A stretch of DNA of 64,000 nt, taken from assembly GCF_004353905.1 (NCBI RefSeq), contig NZ_SMOD01000025.1, positions 1 through 64,000 of the forward strand, written 5' to 3'. This stretch comes from Paraburkholderia guartelaensis. Lineage in GTDB: Bacteria > Pseudomonadota > Gammaproteobacteria > Burkholderiales > Burkholderiaceae. The position numbers were made by a program, and so were the translations under genes. Shown in pieces: positions 35,926 through 43,432 of the stretch. The notes under the pieces were generated by a model. It was given only the letters and a program-made list of their open reading frames with translations. It had not been told where the DNA came from and did not search any database. Position 1 is the first letter of the stretch. Each line of letters starts with the position of its first letter.

Positions 35926-35993
35926 AGCATGAATACGAATAGCCGAATCCCTGGCGGCAATGTGCGCCGCCGCACTGACGAGCGAGGCAAGCC

Positions 35994-37226
35994 ATGAAGC
36001 GACGCGACTTTCTTGCAGCCGGTGCGACGGCCGCCGCGGTGGCGGGCACGACGCTATGGCTGCCTCGCACTGCGCGCGCGCAAAGCGCGGCGCCCATGCA
36101 CCCCGGCACGGCGAGCGGCTACGAGAACCTGCTGATTCTCGTCGAGCTGAAGGGCGGCAACGACGGCCTGAACACTGTCGTGCCGTTTGCCGATCCGCTC
36201 TACTACAGCTACCGGCAGACGATTGGCGTGCCGCGCGCACAGGCGATACAACTGGACGAGCGCACGGCATTGCATCCGGCGCTCGCGCCGCTCATGCCGA
36301 TGTGGCGCGCGCACGAGCTTGCAATCGTGCAGGGCGTGAGCTACCCGCAGCCCAACCTTTCGCACTTTCGATCGATCGAGATCTGGGACACGGCTTCGCG
36401 CTCCAACGAATATCTGCGCGAGGGCTGGCTCACGCGCGCGTTCGCAGGCGAGCCGGTGCCGCCCGGTTTCGCCGCCGATGCGCTCGTGCTCGGCAGCGCC
36501 GAGATGGGGCCGCTCTCGAACGGCGCGCGCGCCATCGCACTCGTGAATCCGGCGCAGTTCGCGCGCGCTTCGCGCCTCGTCACACCGGTCTCGCTCAAGG
36601 AACGTAATCCTGCGCTCGCGCATATCCTCGACGTCGAGAACGACATCGTGCATGCCGCCGATGCGCTGCGGCCGCGCCCGGGCAATTACGCGCTGAAGAC
36701 TGCATTTCCGGCCGGCGCGTTCGGCGCCTCGATCAAAACGGCCATGCAGGCGCTCGCCTCGAGCGACACGCCGCAAGGCGCGCCGGTACCAGGCCGCGGC
36801 GTTGCGGTGATTCGTCTGACGCTGAATGGCTTCGACACGCACCAGAACCAGCCGCAGCGTCACGCCGACTTGCTGCGCCAGTTCGCTTCGGGCATGGCGG
36901 CGATGCGCTCGGCGCTCGTGGAGCTTGGGCGTTGGGACCGCACGCTCATCGTGACGTATGCGGAATTCGGGCGGCGCGTACGCGAGAATCAAAGCCGCGG
37001 CACCGATCACGGTACGGCTTCGGCGCACTTCGTCGCGGGCGGCCGGGTGGCGGGCGGGCTCTATGGCCAGGCGCCGCAACTCGCGCGGCTCGACGGCAAC
37101 GGCAATCTGCCGGTGAGCGTCGATTTCAGGCAGATCTATGCGACCGTGCTAGGCCCCTGGTGGGGCCTCGACACGCAGGCCGTGCTGCAGCAGCGCTTCG
37201 AGCCGCTGCCGTTGCTGCGCGCGTAG
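35994..37226 (+). CDS. DUF1501 domain protein, Tat-exported
   Basis: A 410-residue DUF1501-family protein with a twin-arginine signal: MKRRDFLAAGATAAAVAGTT, with cleavage after ARA near residue 29. Conserved family blocks include LLILVELKGGNDGLNTVVPF and the metal-hydrolase-like motif FDTHQNQPQRHADLL. LIVTYAEFGRRVREN and GTDHGTASAHFVAGG follow. These resemble parts of the alkaline phosphatase/sulfatase-like superfamily to which the family is related. Tat export suggests it folds with a cofactor before crossing the membrane. It is paired with the DUF1800 gene upstream. It converges on the squalene-synthase-like gene with only a 14-bp gap. Confidence 0.88.
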   Translation: MKRRDFLAAGATAAAVAGTTLWLPRTARAQSAAPMHPGTASGYENLLILVELKGGNDGLNTVVPFADPLYYSYRQTIGVPRAQAIQLDERTALHPALAPLMPMWRAHELAIVQGVSYPQPNLSHFRSIEIWDTASRSNEYLREGWLTRAFAGEPVPPGFAADALVLGSAEMGPLSNGARAIALVNPAQFARASRLVTPVSLKERNPALAHILDVENDIVHAADALRPRPGNYALKTAFPAGAFGASIKTAMQALASSDTPQGAPVPGRGVAVIRLTLNGFDTHQNQPQRHADLLRQFASGMAAMRSALVELGRWDRTLIVTYAEFGRRVRENQSRGTDHGTASAHFVAGGRVAGGLYGQAPQLARLDGNGNLPVSVDFRQIYATVLGPWWGLDTQAVLQQRFEPLPLLRA

Positions 37227-37240
37227 CACGGGCACGAACG

Positions 37241-38083
37241 TCAACCGCGCCGCGCGGCGCGCCAGGCGATCCACAGCTTGCGCACCGGCGTGAGCACGAT
37301 CTGCTGATGCAGCACCTGGTAGCCTTCGCGCTCGACTTCGTCGAGCAGCGCAAGTTCGAGCGCCGCGAGCGCACGCAGGGTGCGCTGCTCGCGGCGCGCC
37401 GAAGCGGGAATCGCGTCGAGCGCGGCCTGGACCGATTCGCGCGCACGCGAGGTCTGGAACTGCATCAGCTCCGTGAACTCTGCGCTGTAGCGACGGTTGA
37501 TGAGATCGGCGGCGGTGACGTTGTAGCGCTGCAATTCGTCGATGGGCACGTAGATGCGGCCATGGCGCGCATCGTTGCCGATTTCCGGCACGAACTGCGC
37601 GAGCATCAGCGCGTTGCCAAGCGGTGCGGCCCAGCTTGCGGCGTCCTGGCGATCCTCGTCGGTGCGCGCACTGAGTTGCGCGACGAGCGAGGCGAACGTG
37701 CCGCCCACGCCCTGCATATAGCGGCGCAGATTCGGCAGATCGAGATAACGCGCCTGCTCGAAGTCCATCTCGAAGCCGGCGAGCAGCGCCTGCAGATCGG
37801 GATAGACGGCGCTGGCATCGCCGAGATGCGCGGCGAGCGCCTGCGTGACCGGATGCGCGGGTTTGCCCGCGGCGAGTGCGGCCAGTTCCTTTTGCCACCA
37901 GGCGAGCTTGGTGCGGCCGACGGTGGGATCGCTCGTTTCTTTCGCGGTTTCCTCGAGCTCGCGGCGCAGCGCGAAGAGGGCGGTCAAGAGCGGCTGGCGC
38001 GTAGCGCGGGCCTGACGCAGCGCATAGTAAGTGCTCGAACCAGGGGGAGCCGCCTTTTGCAGGCAGTAGTCGTCGAAGTTCAC
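37241..38083 (-). CDS. Squalene/phytoene synthase family protein, possibly NDUFAF6-like
   Basis: A 280-residue member of the trans-isoprenyl diphosphate synthase (squalene/phytoene synthase) family. Its relation shows in SSTYYALRQARATRQPLLTA, the GRTKLAWWQKEL block and the GRIYVPIDELQRYNV region. Some Burkholderia copies are named HpnD, yet the two aspartate-rich motifs that bind Mg-diphosphate are altered. The first reads FALRRELEETAKE (Glu42, Glu44, Glu45, no Asp). The second reads FVPEIGNDARHGR (Glu167, Asp171). The pattern FALRxxLExxKExxSxxTVGxxKxxWWxK resembles the mitochondrial complex I assembly factor NDUFAF6. The GTG at 38083 gives the conserved start NFDDYCLQK; the ATG at 38161 would add 26 poorly conserved residues. 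Confidence 0.75.
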   Translation of the reverse strand: MNFDDYCLQKAAPPGSSTYYALRQARATRQPLLTALFALRRELEETAKETSDPTVGRTKLAWWQKELAALAAGKPAHPVTQALAAHLGDASAVYPDLQALLAGFEMDFEQARYLDLPNLRRYMQGVGGTFASLVAQLSARTDEDRQDAASWAAPLGNALMLAQFVPEIGNDARHGRIYVPIDELQRYNVTAADLINRRYSAEFTELMQFQTSRARESVQAALDAIPASARREQRTLRALAALELALLDEVEREGYQVLHQQIVLTPVRKLWIAWRAARRG

Positions 38084-38261
38084 GGCGTTCGGAGATGTGG
38101 GGCGATGCGGCTCGCGCGGCGGCCAGGGCGCGCCGCGACGGTAGAGCCGCGATTCTAGCATCGGCGTGGCTTTCGGCCGGCCCGGCAGGGCGGCCCGGGG
38201 CGCGGGTCGATGCACTGGGCTGATGCGCCGCCACGCCCCGTCGTGCACTGTTTTCAGGATG

Positions 38262-38290
38262 CAGACAAGCGCCAGTCAATCGGTTAGAAT
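38262..38290 (+). promoter_or_regulatory. Candidate sigma-70 promoter
   Basis: CAGACA (38262-38267) and TAGAAT (38285-38290) are spaced by 17 bases, with transcription expected to start near 38297. The next annotated feature on this strand is tRNA-Leu 220 bp further on, so the promoter may serve that tRNA through a long leader or a separate small RNA. Confidence 0.45.
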
Positions 38291-38296
38291 CTCGCG

Positions 38297-38515
38297 CTTG
38301 CGCTTTCTGACGCTTAGCTGGAAGCGCGCAGCCGGCACATAATGAAGCATCGCTGCCGGTGGGCGCAGTCAGAAAGCAGGCTGGATTGCGGGCGAGGTGG
38401 TCAACACCGCGCCCGGCGTCTCACGAGGACTCGATCAGTCGGCATGTCGCACAGGGTTGTATCGCGCGAGTGATTCGCAGCGGTCCTGCCGGGCGCAAGA
38501 AGAGAAGCGCAAAGA
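38297..38515 (+). ncRNA. Candidate structured RNA upstream of tRNA-Leu
   Basis: This 220-base stretch follows a plausible promoter and has no protein-coding signature. It contains nested inverted repeats: GCTTTCTGAC (38302-38311) with GTCAGAAAGC (38368-38377), and inside it GCCGGCA (38331-38337) with TGCCGGT (38354-38360, one G-U pair). A second strong hairpin lies at 38389-38415 (CGGGCG and GGTG pairing with CACC and CGCCCG, loop GTCAA). The ends can also pair (GCGCTT at 38300-38305 with AAGCGC at 38505-38510), which would give a long, bulged 6S-like rod. I cannot show that it is 6S RNA: no conserved sequence could be confirmed by eye. It could equally be a tRNA leader. Confidence 0.3.
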
Positions 38516-38519
38516 ATTC

Positions 38520-38606
38520 GCGTGAGTGGCGAAATTGGTAGACGCACCAGGTTTAGGTCCTGACGCCCGCAAGGGTGTGCCGGTTCGAGTCCGGCCTCAC
38601 GCACCA
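38520..38606 (+). tRNA. tRNA-Leu (anticodon TAG)
   Basis: An 87-base tRNA with the acceptor GCGTGAG paired to CTCACGC and an encoded ACCA end. The anticodon loop TTTAGGT carries TAG (38554-38556). The long variable arm (CGCCCGCAAGGGTG region) and the T-loop GGTTCGAGTCC confirm a class II leucine tRNA, reading CUA codons. A terminator follows five bases later. Confidence 0.97.
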
Positions 38607-38610
38607 CAGT

Positions 38611-38646
38611 AAAAAGGCCATGTACCTTCCGGTACATGGCCTTTTT
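38611..38646 (+). terminator. Rho-independent terminator of tRNA-Leu
   Basis: A 16-bp perfect stem from AAAAAGGCCATGTACC to GGTACATGGCCTTTTT with a four-base loop (TTCC) and a T-run continuing into GTTT. It is symmetric enough to serve the opposite strand too. Confidence 0.93.
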
Positions 38647-38747
38647 GTTTGTGCGCTGCTTGCGCTGTTTGCGCGACGCACTCGCGATAGCGGCTCGATC
38701 CCGGCCGCCATCTGTTTCGCTTATTGCCTCTGTTCGTGCGTACTGCC

Positions 38748-39194
38748 TTACAGTTCGGTCTGCATGGCGTCGATCACCTTGTCGAGCGCGCGCGCGAGCG
38801 CGTCGCGTTCCTTGTCGTCGAGGCTCGCGAAGAGGTCGACATTCCACTTGCGCGCGATGGGCATGACCTTGCGATACAGCGCGCGTCCGTCGGTTGTGAG
38901 CGAAACGAGCACGAGGCGTCCGTCCTCCTCGCTCGTGTCGCGCTGCATGAGGCCGCGGCGCATCAGCGCCTCGGCTGCACGGCTTGCCTGACTCTTGTCG
39001 AGATTTGCGTGACGCGCAAGCTCCATCACGGAAAACGGGCCGAACGCCCCCACTGCTGCAATGAGCCGAGCTTCCGGAAGTGTGATGCCGAGCTTCGCCT
39101 GGTAGCGTTCGCTCGCGCCACGTTCGGAGAGTTTGTTCAGGACATGCAGCCGATAGGTGAGGAATTGTTCGAGTCCGGCTTTGCTTGCCTTCAT
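38748..39194 (-). CDS. MarR-family transcriptional regulator
   Basis: A 148-residue winged-helix repressor of the MarR family. The DNA-binding core is FSVMELARHANLDKSQASRA (about 58-77), followed by the recognition helix and the wing (QRDTSEEDGRLVLVSLTTDG). The N- and C-terminal helices needed for dimerisation are present. The ATG at 39194 has AGGA five bases ahead; the open frame extends to 39260 without support. It is separated from the glycerate kinase gene on the same strand by 257 bp, so the target operon is not obvious. It may respond to a phenolic or aromatic ligand, as is common in the family, but nothing in the sequence shows this. Confidence 0.9.
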   Translation of the reverse strand: MKASKAGLEQFLTYRLHVLNKLSERGASERYQAKLGITLPEARLIAAVGAFGPFSVMELARHANLDKSQASRAAEALMRRGLMQRDTSEEDGRLVLVSLTTDGRALYRKVMPIARKWNVDLFASLDDKERDALARALDKVIDAMQTEL

Positions 39195-39451
39195 GGGAGT
39201 CCTGGTCTGGTCGCTTGGGAAGGGCGCGATCGTGTCGCGATTCCATGATTGTTGCCCCATCTTGCGCGCGGGTCAACGCATCCTAACCCTTGTCCAGCAC
39301 ATCCAGTGCAGTGCACGAATCTATTAATCGCTTACTGCGGAATGCGTGGCGCGCCGAGGTCATCGCCTGGGTCACGAGTCTGGCCGCGATCCTGCCGCCC
39401 GGATTCGCGCAACGAGGCCGGGGCGGCTGCCCCAGCCTGTCTCGCTGGACC

Positions 39452-40609
39452 TTAGTTGGATGTACGCGCAGCGTATTTGAGGCGGGTGAGCTGCTCCGCT
39501 TCGTTGGCGAGCAGGCGCGCGGCGTCGCGAATCGCCGTTTCGAGCGTGATGGGGCCCGGGGCGGGCGAGAAGCAGCCGCTGAAATGCTCCGCGAGCCGCG
39601 GCAGGGCGGCTGCATCGACGGCGCCCGAGAGCAGCGTGGCCGGCACGCCCACGGCCGCGGCGTGGCGGCAGGCGATGAACGGCGCCTTACCGTGCAGCGT
39701 TTGCACGTCGGAGCGGCCTTCGCCGGTGATGAGCCAGTCTGCGCGATCGAGCGCTTCGTCCAGACCGATGGTGCGCGCAACGACTTCGGCGCCGGGCTCG
39801 AAGCTCGCGCCGAGCATGCGCAGCGCGAAACCCAGGCCGCCGGCCGCGCCGGAACCTGCTTCGTCGCGCACGCGACGGCCCAGCGCCGCTTCGAGCAGAT
39901 CGGCGAAACGCCCGAGTGCCGCGTCGATCGGCGCGACCTGCTCGGGCGTCACGCCTTTTTGCGGGCCGAACACGGCGGTCGCGCCATGCTCGCCCGTGAG
40001 CGGATTGTCCACGTCCGACATGCCGACGAACGATGCCTCACCAAGTCGCGTGTCGAGCCCGGAAACGTCCACGCGTGCGACTTGCGCGAGCGCTTGCGGC
40101 GTGGGTTCGAGGGGCTTGCCGGCGGCGTCGAAGAGCTGCAGACCGAGGCCAGCGAGCAAGCCCGCGCCGGCGTCGTTGGTGCTGCTGCCGCCGAGCGCCA
40201 CGTAAAAGCGCCGCACGCCTTCGTCGAGCAGCGCGCGGATCGCTTCGCCCATGCCGCGCGTGCTGCGCGCGTCCACCGGCACGCCCATGCCCAACGGGTC
40301 CGTGATGCCGACGATCTCAGCGGTTTCGACGATCGCGCTGCCGTCGTGCAAGAGGCCCACAGCGGCGTCGCGCCTCGCGCCCGCTGCGCCTTCCACGGTC
40401 AGGACGCGGCGCTCGCCGCCCATCGACAGCATCGCGTCGAGCGTGCCTTCGCCGCCGTCGGCCATGGGGCGAATGCGGATGTCGGCGTCGGCGCGCACGC
40501 GGCGGATGCCCTCGGCGATCGCAGCGGCGACCCCGTCCGCGCTGAGCGAGCCTTTGAAAGAGTCAGGAGCAATGACGATAACGGGAGCGTCAGTCGACGA
40601 ATTCGGCAT
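39452..40609 (-). CDS. garK: Glycerate 2-kinase GarK
   Basis: Kinase of 385 residues in the glycerate kinase type-1 family, making 2-phosphoglycerate from D-glycerate and ATP; it feeds glycerate from glyoxylate, glucarate or galactarate breakdown into glycolysis. Family blocks are visible: IAPDSFKGSLSADGVAAAIA near residue 13, PMADGGEGTLDAML, the FYVALGGSSTNDAGAGLL loop, and LITGEGRSDVQTLHGKAP near 291. The neighbouring garD/garL or glyoxylate carboligase genes are not in the window, so the source pathway is uncertain. It is divergent from tig, with 406 bp between the start codons. Confidence 0.93.
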   Translation of the reverse strand: MPNSSTDAPVIVIAPDSFKGSLSADGVAAAIAEGIRRVRADADIRIRPMADGGEGTLDAMLSMGGERRVLTVEGAAGARRDAAVGLLHDGSAIVETAEIVGITDPLGMGVPVDARSTRGMGEAIRALLDEGVRRFYVALGGSSTNDAGAGLLAGLGLQLFDAAGKPLEPTPQALAQVARVDVSGLDTRLGEASFVGMSDVDNPLTGEHGATAVFGPQKGVTPEQVAPIDAALGRFADLLEAALGRRVRDEAGSGAAGGLGFALRMLGASFEPGAEVVARTIGLDEALDRADWLITGEGRSDVQTLHGKAPFIACRHAAAVGVPATLLSGAVDAAALPRLAEHFSGCFSPAPGPITLETAIRDAARLLANEAEQLTRLKYAARTSN

Positions 40610-41015
40610 GGTGTCTCTGCTGGAAGAATTGTGTTGGGAGCGGCTGCGGCCGGCGGGGCGTCCGGCGCGTGCGTAAGCTTAACAGTCTCGCTACGTGCTC
40701 TGGATACCGGCGTTGCGATAGCGCGCATCGGGGCGCGTTTGCGGCTCGTAGCGGCTCAAAAGCAGGCCAAAACGGGGCTCTTAGCACAGTCAAACGGCAA
40801 TTCCGTTGGGACCGGGAAATAGTTTGCTAAAATACTTGGCTCTTTTGACGGAACCGCACCGCAAGCCGCCCGTTTCGGCGCTGTTGAGCGGCGCACGAGG
40901 CGCCTGCATTCAGCTCCAAAGCGGGTTGCTGGACCACATCGGATCCAGGCGGACCGCGGCTCGCAAAGACCACAGATTACTGATTCGCTCGAACAATTTT
41001 AGGACGATTGAAGCC
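40610..41015. other. Divergent intergenic region garK / tig
   Basis: 406 bases without a credible gene. It holds the tig promoter described separately and must hold the garK promoter. The tig reading frame happens to stay open through most of it, but the composition and the known trigger-factor N-terminus place the start at 41016. The tig transcript would have a leader of about 175 bases. Confidence 0.55.
40806..40833 (+). promoter_or_regulatory. Candidate promoter of tig
   Basis: TTGGGA (40806-40811) and TAAAAT (40828-40833) are spaced by 16 bases, in an AT-rich patch; transcription would begin near 40840, about 175 bases ahead of tig. Confidence 0.5.
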
Positions 41016-42362
41016 ATGGCTAACGTTGTTGAAAACCTCGGCAAGCTAGAACGCCGCGTGACGATTTCCCTGCCGAAGGACGCCGTGCAGAAAGAAATCG
41101 ATTCGCGCATCCGTAAACTCGCGAAGAACGTGCGCATGCCGGGTTTCCGCCCGGGCAAGGTGCCGCTCAAGATGGTCACGCAGCAGTATTCGGGCCAGGT
41201 CGAAGCCGAAGTTCTGAGCGACAAGGTCGGCAAGGAATTCTTCGACATCAGCCGCGCCGAGAACCTGCGCGTCGCAGGCCAGCCGAGCTTCGCACCGAAG
41301 TCGGAAGCCGCTGAAGGCGACTACGCGTTCGACGCAACCTTCGAGGTCTACCCGGAAGTGAAGCTCGGCGACGTCGCAACGGCCGAAATCGAGCGCACGA
41401 CGACGACCATCACCGAAGCTGAAATCGACCGCACGCTCGACATCCTGCGCAAGCAGCGCGTGCATTTCCACGCTCGCGGCGAAGCCGGCGAGCACGGTGA
41501 CGGCGGCGCCGACACCGCAGCGAAGGAAGGCGACCGCGTGACGGTCGACTTCGTCGGCAAGATCGACGACGTCGCATTCCCGGGCGGCACCGCTGAAGGC
41601 TTCGCGTTCGTGCTCGGCGAAGGCCGCATGCTGCCGGAGTTCGAAAAGGCGGCAATCGGCCTGAAGAAGGGCGAGTCGCGCGAATTCGACCTCGCGTTCC
41701 CCGAGGACTATCACGGCAAGGACGTCGCCGGCAAGACGGCGAAGTTCACGATCACGATGCAGCAGATCGAGTGGCCGCACCTGCCGGAAATCGACGGTGA
41801 ATTCGCCAAGTCGCTCGGCATCGCCGACGGCGACCTCGTGAAGATGCGCGGCGAAATCAAGGACAACCTCGAGCGTGAAGCGAAGCGCCGCACGCAGTCG
41901 ATCGTCAAGAACCAGGTGATGGATGCACTCCTGAAGATCGCCGAACTCGACGTGCCGAACGCACTCGTCGAGCAGGATCAGGAACGCCTCGTCGAAATGG
42001 CACGTGCCGACCTCGCGCAGCGTGGCGTGCCCAACGCCAAGGACGCACCGATCCCGGCCGAAATGTTCAAGGAACAAGCCGAGCGCCGCGTGAAGCTCGG
42101 CCTCGTGCTCGCCGAACTCGTGAAGGCCAACAGCCTCGAGGCGAAGCCGGAGCAGATCCGTGCTGAAGTCGACGAATTCGCGAAAAGCTACGAAGACCCG
42201 AAGGAGGTCGTGCGCTGGTATTATTCCAACCAGCAGCGTCTGGCCGAAATGGAAGCCTATGTCGTCGAATCGAACGTCGTCGACTTCGTGCTCGGCAAGG
42301 CCAAGGTGACGGACAAGCAAGTTAGCTTCGAAGAACTGGCAAGCGCGACGGCGCAGGCTTAA
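41016..42362 (+). CDS. tig: Trigger factor
   Basis: Ribosome-associated chaperone of 448 residues, the first to meet nascent chains. The N-terminal ribosome-binding domain carries the signature GFRPGKVPLKMV (about 43-54). The peptidyl-prolyl isomerase domain (AKEGDRVTVDFVGKIDDV near 170 and FPEDYHGKDVAGKTAKFTIT) sits in the middle. The C-terminal arm domain (about 260-440) forms the substrate cradle. The ATG at 41016 gives the conserved start MANVVENLGKLERRV. It leads the typical order tig-clpP-clpX-lon, which links folding of new proteins with degradation. Confidence 0.97.
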   Translation: MANVVENLGKLERRVTISLPKDAVQKEIDSRIRKLAKNVRMPGFRPGKVPLKMVTQQYSGQVEAEVLSDKVGKEFFDISRAENLRVAGQPSFAPKSEAAEGDYAFDATFEVYPEVKLGDVATAEIERTTTTITEAEIDRTLDILRKQRVHFHARGEAGEHGDGGADTAAKEGDRVTVDFVGKIDDVAFPGGTAEGFAFVLGEGRMLPEFEKAAIGLKKGESREFDLAFPEDYHGKDVAGKTAKFTITMQQIEWPHLPEIDGEFAKSLGIADGDLVKMRGEIKDNLEREAKRRTQSIVKNQVMDALLKIAELDVPNALVEQDQERLVEMARADLAQRGVPNAKDAPIPAEMFKEQAERRVKLGLVLAELVKANSLEAKPEQIRAEVDEFAKSYEDPKEVVRWYYSNQQRLAEMEAYVVESNVVDFVLGKAKVTDKQVSFEELASATAQA

Positions 42363-42522
42363 ATCTGCCCGCTACGGCGTGCCGGCTGTCGGAGCGACCG
42401 ACGGCCAGCACGCCGTTTTTGTATCCGCAGGTTTTAGCCATGCTGTCCGTGTGGTTGATTTAACCGGGGTCCGTCGCCATACGGGTATATCAGAAGAACT
42501 TTTCCAGACAAGGATGCACCGC

Positions 42523-43176
42523 ATGACCATTCGCGCTCAATCGCTGGATACGTTGACCTCCCACTCGTCGCGGGACTTCGACCCGCAGGCGCTCGGCCTC
42601 GTGCCGATCGTCGTCGAAACGAGCGGCCGTGGCGAACGTTCCTACGACATTTACTCGCGCCTGCTCAAGGAGCGCGTGGTGTTCCTGGTCGGCGAAGTGA
42701 ACGACCAGACGGCGAACCTCGTGGTCGCCCAGCTGTTGTTCCTCGAAAGCGAAAACCCGGACAAGGACATCAGCCTGTACATCAACAGCCCGGGCGGTTC
42801 GGTGTCGGCCGGCATGGCGATTTACGACACGATGCAGTTCATCAAGCCGGACGTTTCGACCCTTTGCATGGGCCTCGCGGCCAGCATGGGCGCGTTCCTG
42901 CTGGCGTCGGGCGCCAAGGGCAAGCGTTTCGCGCTGCCGAATTCGCGCGTGATGATTCACCAGCCGCTCGGCGGCGCGCGCGGCCAGGCGTCGGACATCG
43001 AAATCCAGGCCCGCGAAATCCTGTACCTGAAGGAGCGCCTGAACCAGTTGCTCGCGCACCATACGGGTCAGCCGGTCGAGCGCATTGCGCGCGATACGGA
43101 TCGCGACAATTTCATGTCGGGTGACGACGCCCAGGCATACGGCCTCGTCGACCAGGTCCTGCACAAGCGTCCTTAA
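42523..43176 (+). CDS. clpP: ATP-dependent Clp protease proteolytic subunit ClpP
   Basis: Serine peptidase that forms the double heptameric chamber of ClpXP and ClpAP. The 217-residue product has the catalytic triad Ser121 (GLAASMGAF), His146 (VMIHQPLG) and Asp195 (DTDRDNFM). The start MTIRAQSLDT at 42523 is supported by AAGGA eight bases ahead; an ATG three codons earlier overlaps that site. The first 20 residues are a propeptide-like region, variable in the group. The clpX gene follows after 256 bp. That gap may contain an extra promoter, which would allow clpX to be transcribed alone. Confidence 0.97.
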   Translation: MTIRAQSLDTLTSHSSRDFDPQALGLVPIVVETSGRGERSYDIYSRLLKERVVFLVGEVNDQTANLVVAQLLFLESENPDKDISLYINSPGGSVSAGMAIYDTMQFIKPDVSTLCMGLAASMGAFLLASGAKGKRFALPNSRVMIHQPLGGARGQASDIEIQAREILYLKERLNQLLAHHTGQPVERIARDTDRDNFMSGDDAQAYGLVDQVLHKRP

Positions 43177-43432
43177 GCTGCGCAAGCGGTTTTGCGCGTC
43201 CGACCCTGCGAAGGGCGGCGCGCAAACAGCGAAAAAGGCAATGTAAAGGAACAGCTCGGCCCCCGTACAAAAGGGGATAGCCGACGCCGCGCAGACCTTG
43301 TGAAATAATCGGCAAACGCGCTTCGCGGCCTGCGGCCCCCAACGCCGTCACAGCAAGCGGTTCACGCACCCTCCGGCCTCGCCGGGGGAAACGGCGTATC
43401 ATGTAACAGAGTGTCCGGAGGCTCATTTATCC

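Noticed and set aside
38297..38515. Firm call of 6S RNA
   Set aside because: The fold and promoter are suggestive, but conserved 6S sequence could not be confirmed by eye, so it is kept as a low-confidence candidate.
40806..41015. Trigger factor extended to 40806
   Set aside because: The frame is open, but the residues are not trigger-factor-like and the conserved N-terminus starts at 41016; the stretch also contains the likely promoter.
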